Origin: Promethearchaeia archaeon
GTDB taxonomy: Archaea; Asgardarchaeota; Lokiarchaeia; Sigyniarchaeales; SOKP01
Length of the DNA: 64,000 bases
Assembly (NCBI GenBank): GCA_029856105.1
Contig: JAHQWH010000189.1
Coordinates: 1 to 64,000 of the forward strand
Reading direction: 5' to 3'
Positions 36,077-44,374 of this stretch are shown piece after piece. How positions within the stretch are numbered: position 1 is the first letter of the stretch; each line of letters opens with the position of its first letter. Below the pieces are notes generated by a model. That model searched no databases. It was not told where the DNA came from and worked only from the letters and a program-made list of their open reading frames with translations. Made by a program: the position numbers and the translations under genes.

Positions 36077-36931
36077 TTAATCAAATCGAAGTGAAAAATC
36101 TACAAATTCGGTAGGTTTTTGCGTGAGCACACTTGTACTTATTATATCGGGCTCGGATATTAAATAATCAACTATATTATCTTGCGTGATATTTCCCGAA
36201 ACTTCAATAGTGACATTTTCGCGTAAATTATGCTTTTTTAATAAGTTAATCGCATCTTGTACGCTATCAGGATTCATATTATCTAACATTATTATATCTG
36301 CTCCGTTTTGTACAGCAATTAGAACATCCTCAACTTTTTCCACTTCAACTTCTATCTTTTTTGTGAAACTAACGTTGTTTTTCACATCTATGAGAAGTTC
36401 TGCGACATTTCCGTTATAAAATTTTAAGTGTGTTGACTTTAAAAGCACCATATCATCTAAGTTAAAACGATGTGTATCTCCTTTTCCAAAATCTACGGCT
36501 TTTTTTTCAAATAATCGTAAACCAGGAAGGGTTTTTCGAGTACATGCTATTTTAACTATTTTCCCGGATTTTTCAATTATCTTAACAAATTTACGCGTTG
36601 TTGAGGTAATTGCGCTCATATGGCTCATAAGATTTAAACCCACTCTTTCGCCTAACAAGATATCTTTAGTTTTTCCACGTAATTCTACTATTACATCTCC
36701 ATTTTGGATTTGATCGCCATCTTCTTTCCTGAGAGTAACATCAACTTCTAAAATATGAAATAATATCTCAATTTCTTCTATACCCGATAAATACCCGTCA
36801 CTTTTAGCAATAATCTTAGCGGACGAAATTGAATCCGAAGGGATTGATTTTGAACTAATATCAATAAACATACAATCTTCGTGCAAAAACTCTCTTATTT
36901 TTTTTTCAATTAAAATGCGATTAAAACTCAT
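36077..36931 (-). CDS. nadC: Nicotinate-nucleotide pyrophosphorylase (NadC)
   Basis: 284 residues. ERVGLNLMSHMSAITSTTRKF, then ACTRKTLPGLRLFEKKAV, GDTHRFNLDDMVLLKSTH, VEVEKVEDVLIAVQNGAD and MLDNM cover the quinolinate and PRPP sites of type II phosphoribosyltransferases. It makes nicotinate mononucleotide from quinolinate. NadA and NadB are not adjacent. The usual SGGI near the end reads VSGNIT. A ModD-like paralogue role is possible but less likely. It is convergent with the NikR-like gene (11-nt gap). Confidence 0.85.
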   Translation of the reverse strand: MSFNRILIEKKIREFLHEDCMFIDISSKSIPSDSISSAKIIAKSDGYLSGIEEIEILFHILEVDVTLRKEDGDQIQNGDVIVELRGKTKDILLGERVGLNLMSHMSAITSTTRKFVKIIEKSGKIVKIACTRKTLPGLRLFEKKAVDFGKGDTHRFNLDDMVLLKSTHLKFYNGNVAELLIDVKNNVSFTKKIEVEVEKVEDVLIAVQNGADIIMLDNMNPDSVQDAINLLKKHNLRENVTIEVSGNITQDNIVDYLISEPDIISTSVLTQKPTEFVDFSLRFD

Positions 36932-37037
36932 TTTTACCAGATTCTTTAAGCAGTATTATTATTATAGATTAAACACTAATTAAAATTATGCATGGCATTG
37001 ATAAAATATTTATTGAAACTAATGAAATTAGGCTTGA

Positions 37038-37068
37038 AGCCGAGTTTTTTCAGTTGAAAAACTCGGTT
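37038..37068 (+). other. Strong hairpin inside the hydrolase reading frame
   Basis: A perfect 10-bp stem, CCGAGTTTTT (37040-37049) with AAAAACTCGG (37057-37066), and a 7-nt loop; a G-T and an A-T pair extend it to 12. It lies 30 nt upstream of the stop-containing insert. Confidence 0.7.
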
Positions 37069-37095
37069 GTTTTAATTTGTCACCCACATCCTCAA

Positions 37096-37128
37096 TTTTT
37101 CTGGGTTTGAAACCCTAAAAAGGGAAAA
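37096..37128 (+). other. 33-nt in-frame stop-containing hairpin insertion
   Basis: The insert separates HPHPQ from YGGN. GGGTT (37103-37107) pairs with AACCC (37111-37115) so that TGA is exactly the 3-nt loop, and the outer ends TTTTTC and GGAAAA can also pair. AAT is repeated at the two junctions. Length and layout resemble the 30-nt insert at 9161. Confidence 0.75.
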
Positions 37129-37704
37129 TATGGGGGCAATATGTACAACAATGTCGTATCTGGCGTTTTTAATATGTGTGTTCAAAATAAAATTTCATGT
37201 TTACGGTTTAATTTCAGGGGAGTAGGAAGTTCAACAGGAAGTCATACTAGTGGAAAGGGCGAGTTAAGCGATGTGGAAGCTTGTATTGATTTTTTAATAA
37301 CCGAGAAAAATATTGAAAAAATAATAATTTGTGGTTATTCCTACGGCGCTGCTATCGGGTGTTCTGTTGTAAATTTTTCTAAGAAAATAATTGGTTATTG
37401 TGCAATTTCTTTTCCTTGGGATTTTATGGGCTCAAAATATAAAAAACTTTCTCAAACTAAAAAACCAAAATTGTTTATTCAAGGGAATCGAGATACTATA
37501 GCACTCTATGAAAATTTTGAAAACCATTATAATTTCTATTTCGAACCAAAAAAGTATAATATTATTAATGGAGCCGACCACTTTTACTCGGGATTTGAAG
37601 AAAATGTCGCACAAGAAGTAAGCGAATTCTACAATTCGATTACAAAATAAGATATTATGAGATTTTTAATAAGAAAAGAGAAGTATCAGAAAAACTGATG
37701 TTCC

Positions 37705-38103
37705 TTAAATGGAAGATAACTTTTCTAAATCTGGTCTAGCATTTTCAACCGCCCAATCGAGGAGTTGGTCGTAATAAGATTCAATTTCATTAGATTCCGG
37801 ATTTTTTGATAGTACCGCTAAAATGAATTGCGTTTTTTTATCTGACATAATTATATTTCGACAAATAATAAAATCTTCTGAATATTTAATCTTTATACTA
37901 GAAAGTAAAGATAAATTCATCTCCTCAGACGCGTTTGATGCAGCATCACTTAATAATGAGCCCATGGCTGCAACAACCCGCTCATCAATGTCTTCTGATT
38001 TTTGCGATGCTAAAACTAATCCTGCATTTGTAGCAAGAAGAGAAGCCCTAAAATTACCATTATCATTTAATTCTTTGAGAACTTGGTCAAGTCTGCTTAC
38101 CAT
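37705..38103 (-). CDS. Roadblock/LC7-domain protein
   Basis: 132 residues. The fold starts with helix RLDQVLKELNDNG, then strands ASLLATNAGLVLAS, a helix AMGSLLSDAASNASEEM, and ends with a dimer strand and helix, the roadblock/LC7 order. In Asgard archaea these often pair with Rag/Ras-like small GTPases; no GTPase of that type is in this window. Last gene of the minus-strand series from PurB downwards, ~100 nt after the phosphoesterase. Confidence 0.85.
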   Translation of the reverse strand: MVSRLDQVLKELNDNGNFRASLLATNAGLVLASQKSEDIDERVVAAMGSLLSDAASNASEEMNLSLLSSIKIKYSEDFIICRNIIMSDKKTQFILAVLSKNPESNEIESYYDQLLDWAVENARPDLEKLSSI

Positions 38104-38204
38104 AAGAAATATTCACTCATTAAGTATTATAAACAATTTTATAAAAATTCTCTCTTAACTTTGATATTATAAATATTATGAACAATTTAGTATTAAATTT
38201 TACC

Positions 38205-38729
38205 TTATGTCTTTTTTATGTTTATTACAAATGTGGATAAAATATTATCTTCGTCAATCTTTAACGTTATTACGCTTGGCCTCGCTATAGGTTTTTCAAA
38301 GCCTCTTTTTGGAATAGGTGCTTTAGGTTTTGTAGGACTTCCCGGATTAATTAATAAAGTATTGTAAGGTGTACCTGCTATGAGTGGCTGATGTGTATGT
38401 CCAAAAATAAGGATGTGGAGGTTATTTCGCTTAAAAAAGTCTTCTAAATTATCAGGTTTCTTGTGAATTACACCAATGTTATAATTTTCAACATGGAATT
38501 TAATAAATGTCTCTAATCCCGTTATTTCATCTAAATCGCTTTTTACGCATCTAACTGGAGCGATATTTTTCAAATCTTCTAAAAAAAAAGGTTCACATAC
38601 ATCTCCAGCATGTATGATTTCGTCAACATCTTCGAAGGCTTCTTTTAATTGATTAATTAAAGTTTCAACTAGATTAGGTTCGTCGTTCTTTGTTATGTGA
38701 GTATCTGAAATTATCCCTAATTTTACCAT
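38205..38729 (-). CDS. YfcE/MJ0936-type metallophosphoesterase
   Basis: 174 residues. GIISDTHITK, IIHAGDV, then IFGHTHQP and INPGSPT carry the di-metal ligands of the small calcineurin-like phosphodiesterases. The usual second Asp in GNCD is replaced by KSDLDE (VRCVKSDLDE), a mild deviation. Substrates for the family are cyclic or simple phosphodiesters; the physiological one is unknown. It is 12 nt downstream of the CPBP protease gene and probably in one transcript with it. Confidence 0.88.
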   Translation of the reverse strand: MVKLGIISDTHITKNDEPNLVETLINQLKEAFEDVDEIIHAGDVCEPFFLEDLKNIAPVRCVKSDLDEITGLETFIKFHVENYNIGVIHKKPDNLEDFFKRNNLHILIFGHTHQPLIAGTPYNTLLINPGSPTKPKAPIPKRGFEKPIARPSVITLKIDEDNILSTFVINIKKT

Positions 38730-38741
38730 TTTTTTTCTTTG

Positions 38742-39812
38742 CTATAATATAATTACTCCAATAGTAAAAATAATCAAACCGAATAAAAAATCCATCATTA
38801 TCCTAACAATTTTTTTAAACCAATTCTCTCCGATCTCATTATCATTTTTGAAATATGAAAAAAATTCTTTAAAACCTATTGATAAAATTTCTTTGATTCG
38901 AGAGAATTGCCAAACAAACAAAAATATACTAATAACTAATAATGGAACATAAACAATGAAGCTCATTAATGAAAAATCGTTACCGTGTATAAAATTCCAA
39001 ATTGAATGGGCAGAAATAATATTATTTACTGCATGAGCAAAAATTACTGGAAATATCCAACGTCGTCTTAAAACCAGCATCGCAAGAATAATTCCTACTA
39101 AAAAAGTCTGTAAAAACCAAATAATAGGAAAAATTATTGGTAACCCGATACCAGGTATCGCAAAAATATAATTAAAATGTCCTAAACCAAAAAAAAAGGA
39201 AGTAACAATTACGGCAGACATTTTTTTAAAGTAAACACTTCCTCTATTAGCTAAAAAACCTCTAACTAATGTTTCCTCATATATAGCGACAGAAATTTGT
39301 ATTATAATAACAGATAGAAGAAACACGTAATAACTCTCCATAAAGTAAGAGTTGTAAGATAATTCATCCGTAGGGTTTATAACTATGGACGAATAAGATA
39401 GCATTTCAGGTAAAAATAAATACCCAAAAAAATCTAACGGTATAAAAATTAAAAAAAGTAATAATATCCCATATAAAAGCTGATATTTAAAATTCTTTTT
39501 TGTAATATTAAATAAAGATAAAAAGTTCTTTGAAGGGCTGACATCCTCTTCTAAAATTAATTTTTTTCTTTGAGGCACCATTATAAAATTGGATAAATAT
39601 AGAAATAAAGGAATCGCAACGATAATAATTGCCGCTCTCACTATAAAAAAAAGAGGTTCAAAAATTATAGATTCAAAATCAATAAAGAAAGGTAGTAGAA
39701 AAGTAGGAATTAACATAAAAATAAAGATTCCAAGAAAAATAATTAGAACTTCGAAGAAATAATATATTCGTTGATTAAATATTGTTTTTAAAGGGTTTTT
39801 AGGTCTTCTCAT
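38742..39812 (-). CDS. CPBP (CAAX-like) intramembrane metalloprotease
   Basis: 356 residues with about eight membrane helices. The conserved motifs are EETLVRGFLANR near 180, FFGLGHFNYIF near 210 and VIFAHAVNNII near 260, the Glu-Glu, His and His-N motifs of the CPBP/Rce1 family. It may process prenylated or secreted peptides; the substrate is unknown. A basic N-terminus and a final helix frame the domain. It is followed by the phosphoesterase. Confidence 0.88.
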   Translation of the reverse strand: MRRPKNPLKTIFNQRIYYFFEVLIIFLGIFIFMLIPTFLLPFFIDFESIIFEPLFFIVRAAIIIVAIPLFLYLSNFIMVPQRKKLILEEDVSPSKNFLSLFNITKKNFKYQLLYGILLLFLIFIPLDFFGYLFLPEMLSYSSIVINPTDELSYNSYFMESYYVFLLSVIIIQISVAIYEETLVRGFLANRGSVYFKKMSAVIVTSFFFGLGHFNYIFAIPGIGLPIIFPIIWFLQTFLVGIILAMLVLRRRWIFPVIFAHAVNNIISAHSIWNFIHGNDFSLMSFIVYVPLLVISIFLFVWQFSRIKEILSIGFKEFFSYFKNDNEIGENWFKKIVRIMMDFLFGLIIFTIGVIIL

Positions 39813-39870
39813 AATTTATCTATCTCTAACAACAAGTTCTATGAATAACAAATAATTAAATCGAAATATA

Positions 39871-40845
39871 TTAAATTTTTTTATTTGAAGCATTCAAAAA
39901 AAAATTTATTTCCTTTCTACTTGGAATCCCATTTCTTGCCCCTAATTCTTGTATACAGTTCCCAGCTACAAAATTTCCGATTTTTACATTATTTTTAAGG
40001 TGTTCAAATTTTAAGTTTATATCACGAACAAAACCATAAATGAATCCCGCTGAAAATGCGTCACCCGCTCCAGTAGTGTCAATTAAACTACTTACTTTTA
40101 TTGGATGTAGAAGTTCTGCTCTACTGTTGGTTAGTAATAATGCTCCTTTTTTGCCTAATGTAGTAATAATAACTTGTATACCTAAATTAAATAGGGTACT
40201 CGATTTTTCTTGGATTAAATCTTCGTTTAAATCACATTGTTCTATATCAAAAAGAGTTGCATATTCATTTTGAGAAAGAATTAATATATCAATTTTCTCC
40301 AGCAATTTTTTAATGTTCTTTAAACCTTGTTCGCTGATTAACATACCAGGATTTAAAATAACAGGTATTTTGTTGTTTCTACAAATAATAGCGGCTTCAA
40401 TAAATGGTTCTAAATTTTTTAAGCTACTTAAGAAAATTACTTTTGTATTTATCAATTCTTTTTCTAAAAGATCTTCCTTTGAAAGATAATTTGCGGCACC
40501 ACTATGAGCATATATTCTTCGGTCTCCTTTTTCATTTAAAGCAATATAGGCAGAACCAGTTCCATGGTGCTCAGAATATTTAATAAACTTAGTAGCAACA
40601 TTTACTCTCTTGAAATCGTTAAGTATTTTTTCGCCAAAAGTATCGTGTCTCCCTAACTTTCCAATGAACGCTGTTGATAATCCCATTTTCGCACAAGCAT
40701 AAGCAGTATTAGCGGCTGCTCCACCAGATAATAAAGTTAAGTCTGATACGAATACTTCATCATCATCAGCAGGATGTCTTATTACTTGAGCTACCATATC
40801 AACAAGGGCGGCCCCTATACAAATTACGTCAAAAATCTCAATCAC
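39871..40845 (-). CDS. PfkB/ribokinase-family kinase
   Basis: 324 residues. The N-terminal signature is LLSGGAAANTAYACAKMGL, the lid follows, and the C-terminal ATP/anion-hole signature is DTTGAGDAFSAGFIYGF. It phosphorylates a sugar or nucleoside; ribose, nucleosides or fructose are all possible. It is 22 nt downstream of PurM, so co-expression with purine genes hints at a nucleoside or ribose substrate. Confidence 0.9.
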   Translation of the reverse strand: MIEIFDVICIGAALVDMVAQVIRHPADDDEVFVSDLTLLSGGAAANTAYACAKMGLSTAFIGKLGRHDTFGEKILNDFKRVNVATKFIKYSEHHGTGSAYIALNEKGDRRIYAHSGAANYLSKEDLLEKELINTKVIFLSSLKNLEPFIEAAIICRNNKIPVILNPGMLISEQGLKNIKKLLEKIDILILSQNEYATLFDIEQCDLNEDLIQEKSSTLFNLGIQVIITTLGKKGALLLTNSRAELLHPIKVSSLIDTTGAGDAFSAGFIYGFVRDINLKFEHLKNNVKIGNFVAGNCIQELGARNGIPSRKEINFFLNASNKKI

Positions 40846-40867
40846 ATTATATATTTTTTAAATGAAT

Positions 40868-42049
40868 TTAATAGTAATTAAAAGATCCAAATTCTGATTT
40901 TATTTCTAGTTGGTTTTTGTTCTTATGAGACGATTTTTCACATTGCCCGATGATTTTTGATTCGATGTTGTATTTTTTAGCAATATCCATAATTTCTTTA
41001 GCAATTGACTCATCACAACAAATTTCCATTCTATGACCCATATTAAACACTTGATACATTTCTTTCCATAAAGTTTCTGAAGATTTTTTTATAATTTCAA
41101 ATATTTTGGGAATTTTAAAAAGATTATTTTTAAGATAAGTCATACCTTTACCAAAATTGAGAATTTTCGTCTGGCCCCCTCCCGTGTTATGTATTATTCC
41201 GTGAATTTCCTCTCGATATTTTTTTAGTACATCCAACAATAATGGAGCATAAGTTCTAGTCGGAGACAATAAAGCTTCTCCTACAGTCAAACTCAATCCT
41301 TTGATCTTATCGGTAAGTTGATAATTCCCAAAAAAGATAAATTGTTCATCAAGGTTTTGATCATAACATTCAGGGAATTTGTTATAATATGCATGAGATA
41401 GAACTCCATGTCTGGCTAAAGTCAATCCGTTACTTCCTATTCCGCTATTAAATTCGTCTTCATACGATGCTTTTCCATCACTAGCGAATCCAACTATCAC
41501 ATCTCCTGCCTTGATGTTTTCAGCATTAATAATATCTTCTCTTTTCATACTGGCAAAAACTGAGGCATCAATTAGTAGAGTTTTTACAATATCTCCTACA
41601 TCAGCAGTTTCGCCTCCGCACATTACGACATTTAGACCAAATTCAGACAGCTTTTCGCTATATGTAAAATATTCTTTAATTATTGTACTAATAACTTCGC
41701 CCGAGATAAACCGTTTATTTCGACCGATATTATTAGATATAAAAAAATTACCAGTAGCTCCAACGCACAACATATCATCAATATTCATAACAATAGCGTC
41801 TCTTACAATCCCCCTAAAAACAGATATTTTGTCCGTTTCTTTATAATACATATAAGCTAGGCTTGCTTTTGTTCCTGCTCCATCTGAATGAAATATTGAA
41901 CAATAATCATCCCTCATACCTACATCTTGTACTATTTTACAAAATGCTCCGGGGAATAATCCTTTATCAATCGATTGGATTGCTTTATGAACATCTTCCT
42001 TTTTTGAGGAAACCCCTAATTGAGAATATATATCTTTTTCGTCAGACAT
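40868..42049 (-). CDS. purM: AIR synthase (PurM)-like
   Basis: 393 residues. HSDGAGTKASLAYMY, NIDDMLCVGATG, VMCGGETADVGDIV and NTGGGQTKILNFG follow the PurM fold of AIR synthase (the ATP-binding Gly-rich loops and the FGAM site). The protein is longer than bacterial PurM and includes extra loops, as in some archaeal and Bacteroidetes versions. It makes AIR from FGAM. It lies 2 nt after PurB on the same strand, so the two are in a purine operon. Confidence 0.82.
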   Translation of the reverse strand: MSDEKDIYSQLGVSSKKEDVHKAIQSIDKGLFPGAFCKIVQDVGMRDDYCSIFHSDGAGTKASLAYMYYKETDKISVFRGIVRDAIVMNIDDMLCVGATGNFFISNNIGRNKRFISGEVISTIIKEYFTYSEKLSEFGLNVVMCGGETADVGDIVKTLLIDASVFASMKREDIINAENIKAGDVIVGFASDGKASYEDEFNSGIGSNGLTLARHGVLSHAYYNKFPECYDQNLDEQFIFFGNYQLTDKIKGLSLTVGEALLSPTRTYAPLLLDVLKKYREEIHGIIHNTGGGQTKILNFGKGMTYLKNNLFKIPKIFEIIKKSSETLWKEMYQVFNMGHRMEICCDESIAKEIMDIAKKYNIESKIIGQCEKSSHKNKNQLEIKSEFGSFNYY

Positions 42050-42051
42050 TT

Positions 42052-43410
42052 TTACAAATTATGTTTATTTTTCAGAAATTTTAATAAATTTTCTAAAAGC
42101 TCAAGAGATTTTCCTATGTAGTTATGTGGATTTAATAAATCATCAATTTCATCTTTTGTAAAACTTTCCGTTATATTTCCATTTTCTAATAAGATTTCTT
42201 TAATAAAACGATTTTCTTTTTTTGCTTTTATTGCTGCTTTTCTTAAAATTTCATGCCCTTCTTGTCTTCCGATACCTTTTTCAACTAAATTCAACATGAT
42301 TTTTTCAGATAAACAAGCTCCCTTGGTAAGATTTAAATTTTCTTCTATTCTTTCCTCATCAAATTCAACTTCTTGGATAATACTTGTTAATTGTATTATC
42401 ATAAAATCTAACAGTATGAAATTTTCAGCAAAAATTATCCTTTCGTTAGCAGAATTCGTTAAATCTCTTTCATCTTCTAATATAATATTATCTAAAGCGG
42501 GTATAATATTGGATTTTAAAACCCTAGCTAAACTACAAATTCGTTCAGATTTATGGGGATTTCTCTTATGAGGCATCGTCGAGCTTCCTACTTGGGTCTT
42601 TTTGAAAGGTTCAAACATCTCAGCGATTTCATTTCTTTGGAGCACTCGAAATTGCCTTGCGACTTTAGCTAGTGATTGTCCGATCAACGCTGTTAAAAAG
42701 AGAACTTCAGCGTGACGATCTCTCTGAATTATTTGGTTCGCGATTAAAGCTGGATATAATCCAAGCTCTTTCGTTATGAAATTCTGAATTTCAATACCTT
42801 TCTCTCCGAAACTCGCCATATTTCCTACGGCACCCGACATTTTACCATATGATATCCGATTTAGAGTTTCTTTTAACCTATCTAAATGTCTATCTATTTC
42901 ATATGCCCACACGCCGAATCTCATCCCATATGTAGTTGGAATAGCGTGTTGTCCGTGAGTTCTTCCTATACAAACAAGCGATTTCTTATCTTGTATAACT
43001 TTTATTAGTTCTATTAATAGCTTTTTTAAAGAATTAGTGATATATGTTATAGCTTCTTTTAACTGTAATCCTGTTGCTGTATCTTCAATATCGTAACTTG
43101 TTGCCCCCAAATGGATGTATTTTCCAGCATTTCCTTCACATTGTTCTGATAAAGCCTTAACCATAGCCATTAAATCGTGATGAATTTCATTATCAATCTC
43201 TTTTACCCGATTTAATTTAACATAATTCAAATTAGCTTTCTTACATATCTCTTCTGCGGACTCTTGAGGAATATTGCCCCATTTAGCATGTGCTTTTGCT
43301 AATACTGCCTCAACTTTTAACCAATTCTCTAATTTTTTTTCTTCTGTAAAAATTTCAGCTATTTTAGTTCGATAACGAGTTTCAACTGGATTAATAAATT
43401 TATGATCCAT
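42052..43410 (-). CDS. purB: Adenylosuccinate lyase
   Basis: 452 residues. GATSYDIEDTATGLQ, IGRTHGQHAIPTTYG and the superfamily signature GSSTMPHKRNPHKSE are all present with catalytic His and Ser. It acts twice in purine synthesis (SAICAR to AICAR, adenylosuccinate to AMP). First gene of the PurB-PurM-PfkB series; ~130 nt separate it from L2 upstream on the same strand. Confidence 0.95.
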   Translation of the reverse strand: MDHKFINPVETRYRTKIAEIFTEEKKLENWLKVEAVLAKAHAKWGNIPQESAEEICKKANLNYVKLNRVKEIDNEIHHDLMAMVKALSEQCEGNAGKYIHLGATSYDIEDTATGLQLKEAITYITNSLKKLLIELIKVIQDKKSLVCIGRTHGQHAIPTTYGMRFGVWAYEIDRHLDRLKETLNRISYGKMSGAVGNMASFGEKGIEIQNFITKELGLYPALIANQIIQRDRHAEVLFLTALIGQSLAKVARQFRVLQRNEIAEMFEPFKKTQVGSSTMPHKRNPHKSERICSLARVLKSNIIPALDNIILEDERDLTNSANERIIFAENFILLDFMIIQLTSIIQEVEFDEERIEENLNLTKGACLSEKIMLNLVEKGIGRQEGHEILRKAAIKAKKENRFIKEILLENGNITESFTKDEIDDLLNPHNYIGKSLELLENLLKFLKNKHNL

Positions 43411-43538
43411 GGCTAACTAACTTATTGATCTTTTATTTCTATAATAGAAATAATCTATGATCAATTATTATTCTTTTTTTAAATTTCTATTAAAAAGCGA
43501 ATATCTACGAAAATTTAAAAAGTTTTAAAAATAAGATT

Positions 43539-44267
43539 TTAGTTCTGATGACCTGTTCTCCTAGCGGCTATTTGTCCCACCTTTCTACCCGGAGGGGCAT
43601 TTCTCGAGGTTGTTGTTGGTTTATGAGGACTTTGTTTTGCGCCACCTCCGTAGGGGTGACTTGCTGCGTTCATCGTGACTCCGCGAACAACCGGCCATTT
43701 TATAGCTTTAGATCGTACATAATGGTGTTTATTACCGGCTTTTAAAAAAGGTTTATCGGTTCTTCCGCCACCAGCAACAACTCCAACTGTACAAAGGCAA
43801 TTTTCATTAAACCATTTAGTTTTTTTTGATCGAAATAGCACTTCAATGTTTTTACCCGATTTATTTCTTACAATGGCGCCTACTCCAGATGCTCGCGCAA
43901 ATTTCCCACCATCTTGCGGAGTTCCCTCAATATTAAATACAAGAGTCCCTAAAGGGATTTTTTTCACGGGTAAGATATTTCCTACTTTCACTTCTTGGCC
44001 ATATCCCGTTTTAGACTGAATAAATTCTTGTCCTTCATAAATTCCTTCTGGAGGTAACCATAAACTTTTTTCCCCATCTTCGTAACTAATTCTAGCTACT
44101 GGGGCCCCTCTACCTGGAGCGTGAACGAATTCAATCACTTTAAATTTTAATAATTTTTCATTCTTTTTGAAGGGACGATACTTTACCATTCCTACATGTC
44201 GGTGACTTGGAGATCGAGCCCATAAATGGCCGTATCCTTTTCTTTGAGCTAAAATTCGCTTTCCCAT
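43539..44267 (-). CDS. rpl2: Ribosomal protein L2 (uL2)
   Basis: 242 residues from ATG 44267, placed by GTGATC just upstream; GTG 44276 is the other option. HAPGRGAPVARI, EGTPQDGGKFARASG and the peptidyl-transferase loop VRGVTMNAASHPYGGG are conserved, as is the C-terminal RTGHQ-like tail. It is a core large-subunit protein. None of its usual neighbours (L3, L4, L23, S19) is adjacent; it lies between purB and gatD. Confidence 0.97.
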   Translation of the reverse strand: MGKRILAQRKGYGHLWARSPSHRHVGMVKYRPFKKNEKLLKFKVIEFVHAPGRGAPVARISYEDGEKSLWLPPEGIYEGQEFIQSKTGYGQEVKVGNILPVKKIPLGTLVFNIEGTPQDGGKFARASGVGAIVRNKSGKNIEVLFRSKKTKWFNENCLCTVGVVAGGGRTDKPFLKAGNKHHYVRSKAIKWPVVRGVTMNAASHPYGGGAKQSPHKPTTTSRNAPPGRKVGQIAARRTGHQN

Positions 44268-44374
44268 AAAGATCACTTACTATCGAATTAGTAATATCTA
44301 ATTAATAAAAGTTTAAATTTTTTATTATTTTAGTTAGAATTTATTTAATTTTAAGATAAAACAAGAGAAACAAA

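Larger units (their letters stand above)
36988..37650 (+). pseudogene. Alpha/beta hydrolase interrupted by one in-frame TGA
   Basis: ATG 36988 to TAA 37650 is one frame apart from TGA 37108-37110. The N-part reads RLEAEFF, then VVLICHPHPQ. After the insertion come YGGNMYNNVV, RFNFRGVGSSTGSH, GELSDVEACIDFL, the nucleophile elbow CGYSYGAAIG and the His region NGADHFYSG. This is the family of small cofactor-free hydrolases with the HPHP-x-YGG oxyanion motif. The stop is within a 33-nt insertion placed exactly between HPHPQ and YGGN. A start at 37141 would lose the first strand and oxyanion loop. It is either recently inactivated or decoded despite the stop. Confidence 0.85.

Noticed and set aside
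37108-37110. Selenocysteine at the TGA of the hydrolase
   Set aside because: The TGA lies in an insertion absent from the family, not at a Cys position, and the flanking residues match the family only when the insert is removed.
41863-42084. Plus-strand frames over PurM, PurB, GatD and GatE
   Set aside because: All lie opposite conserved enzymes and show no family features of their own.
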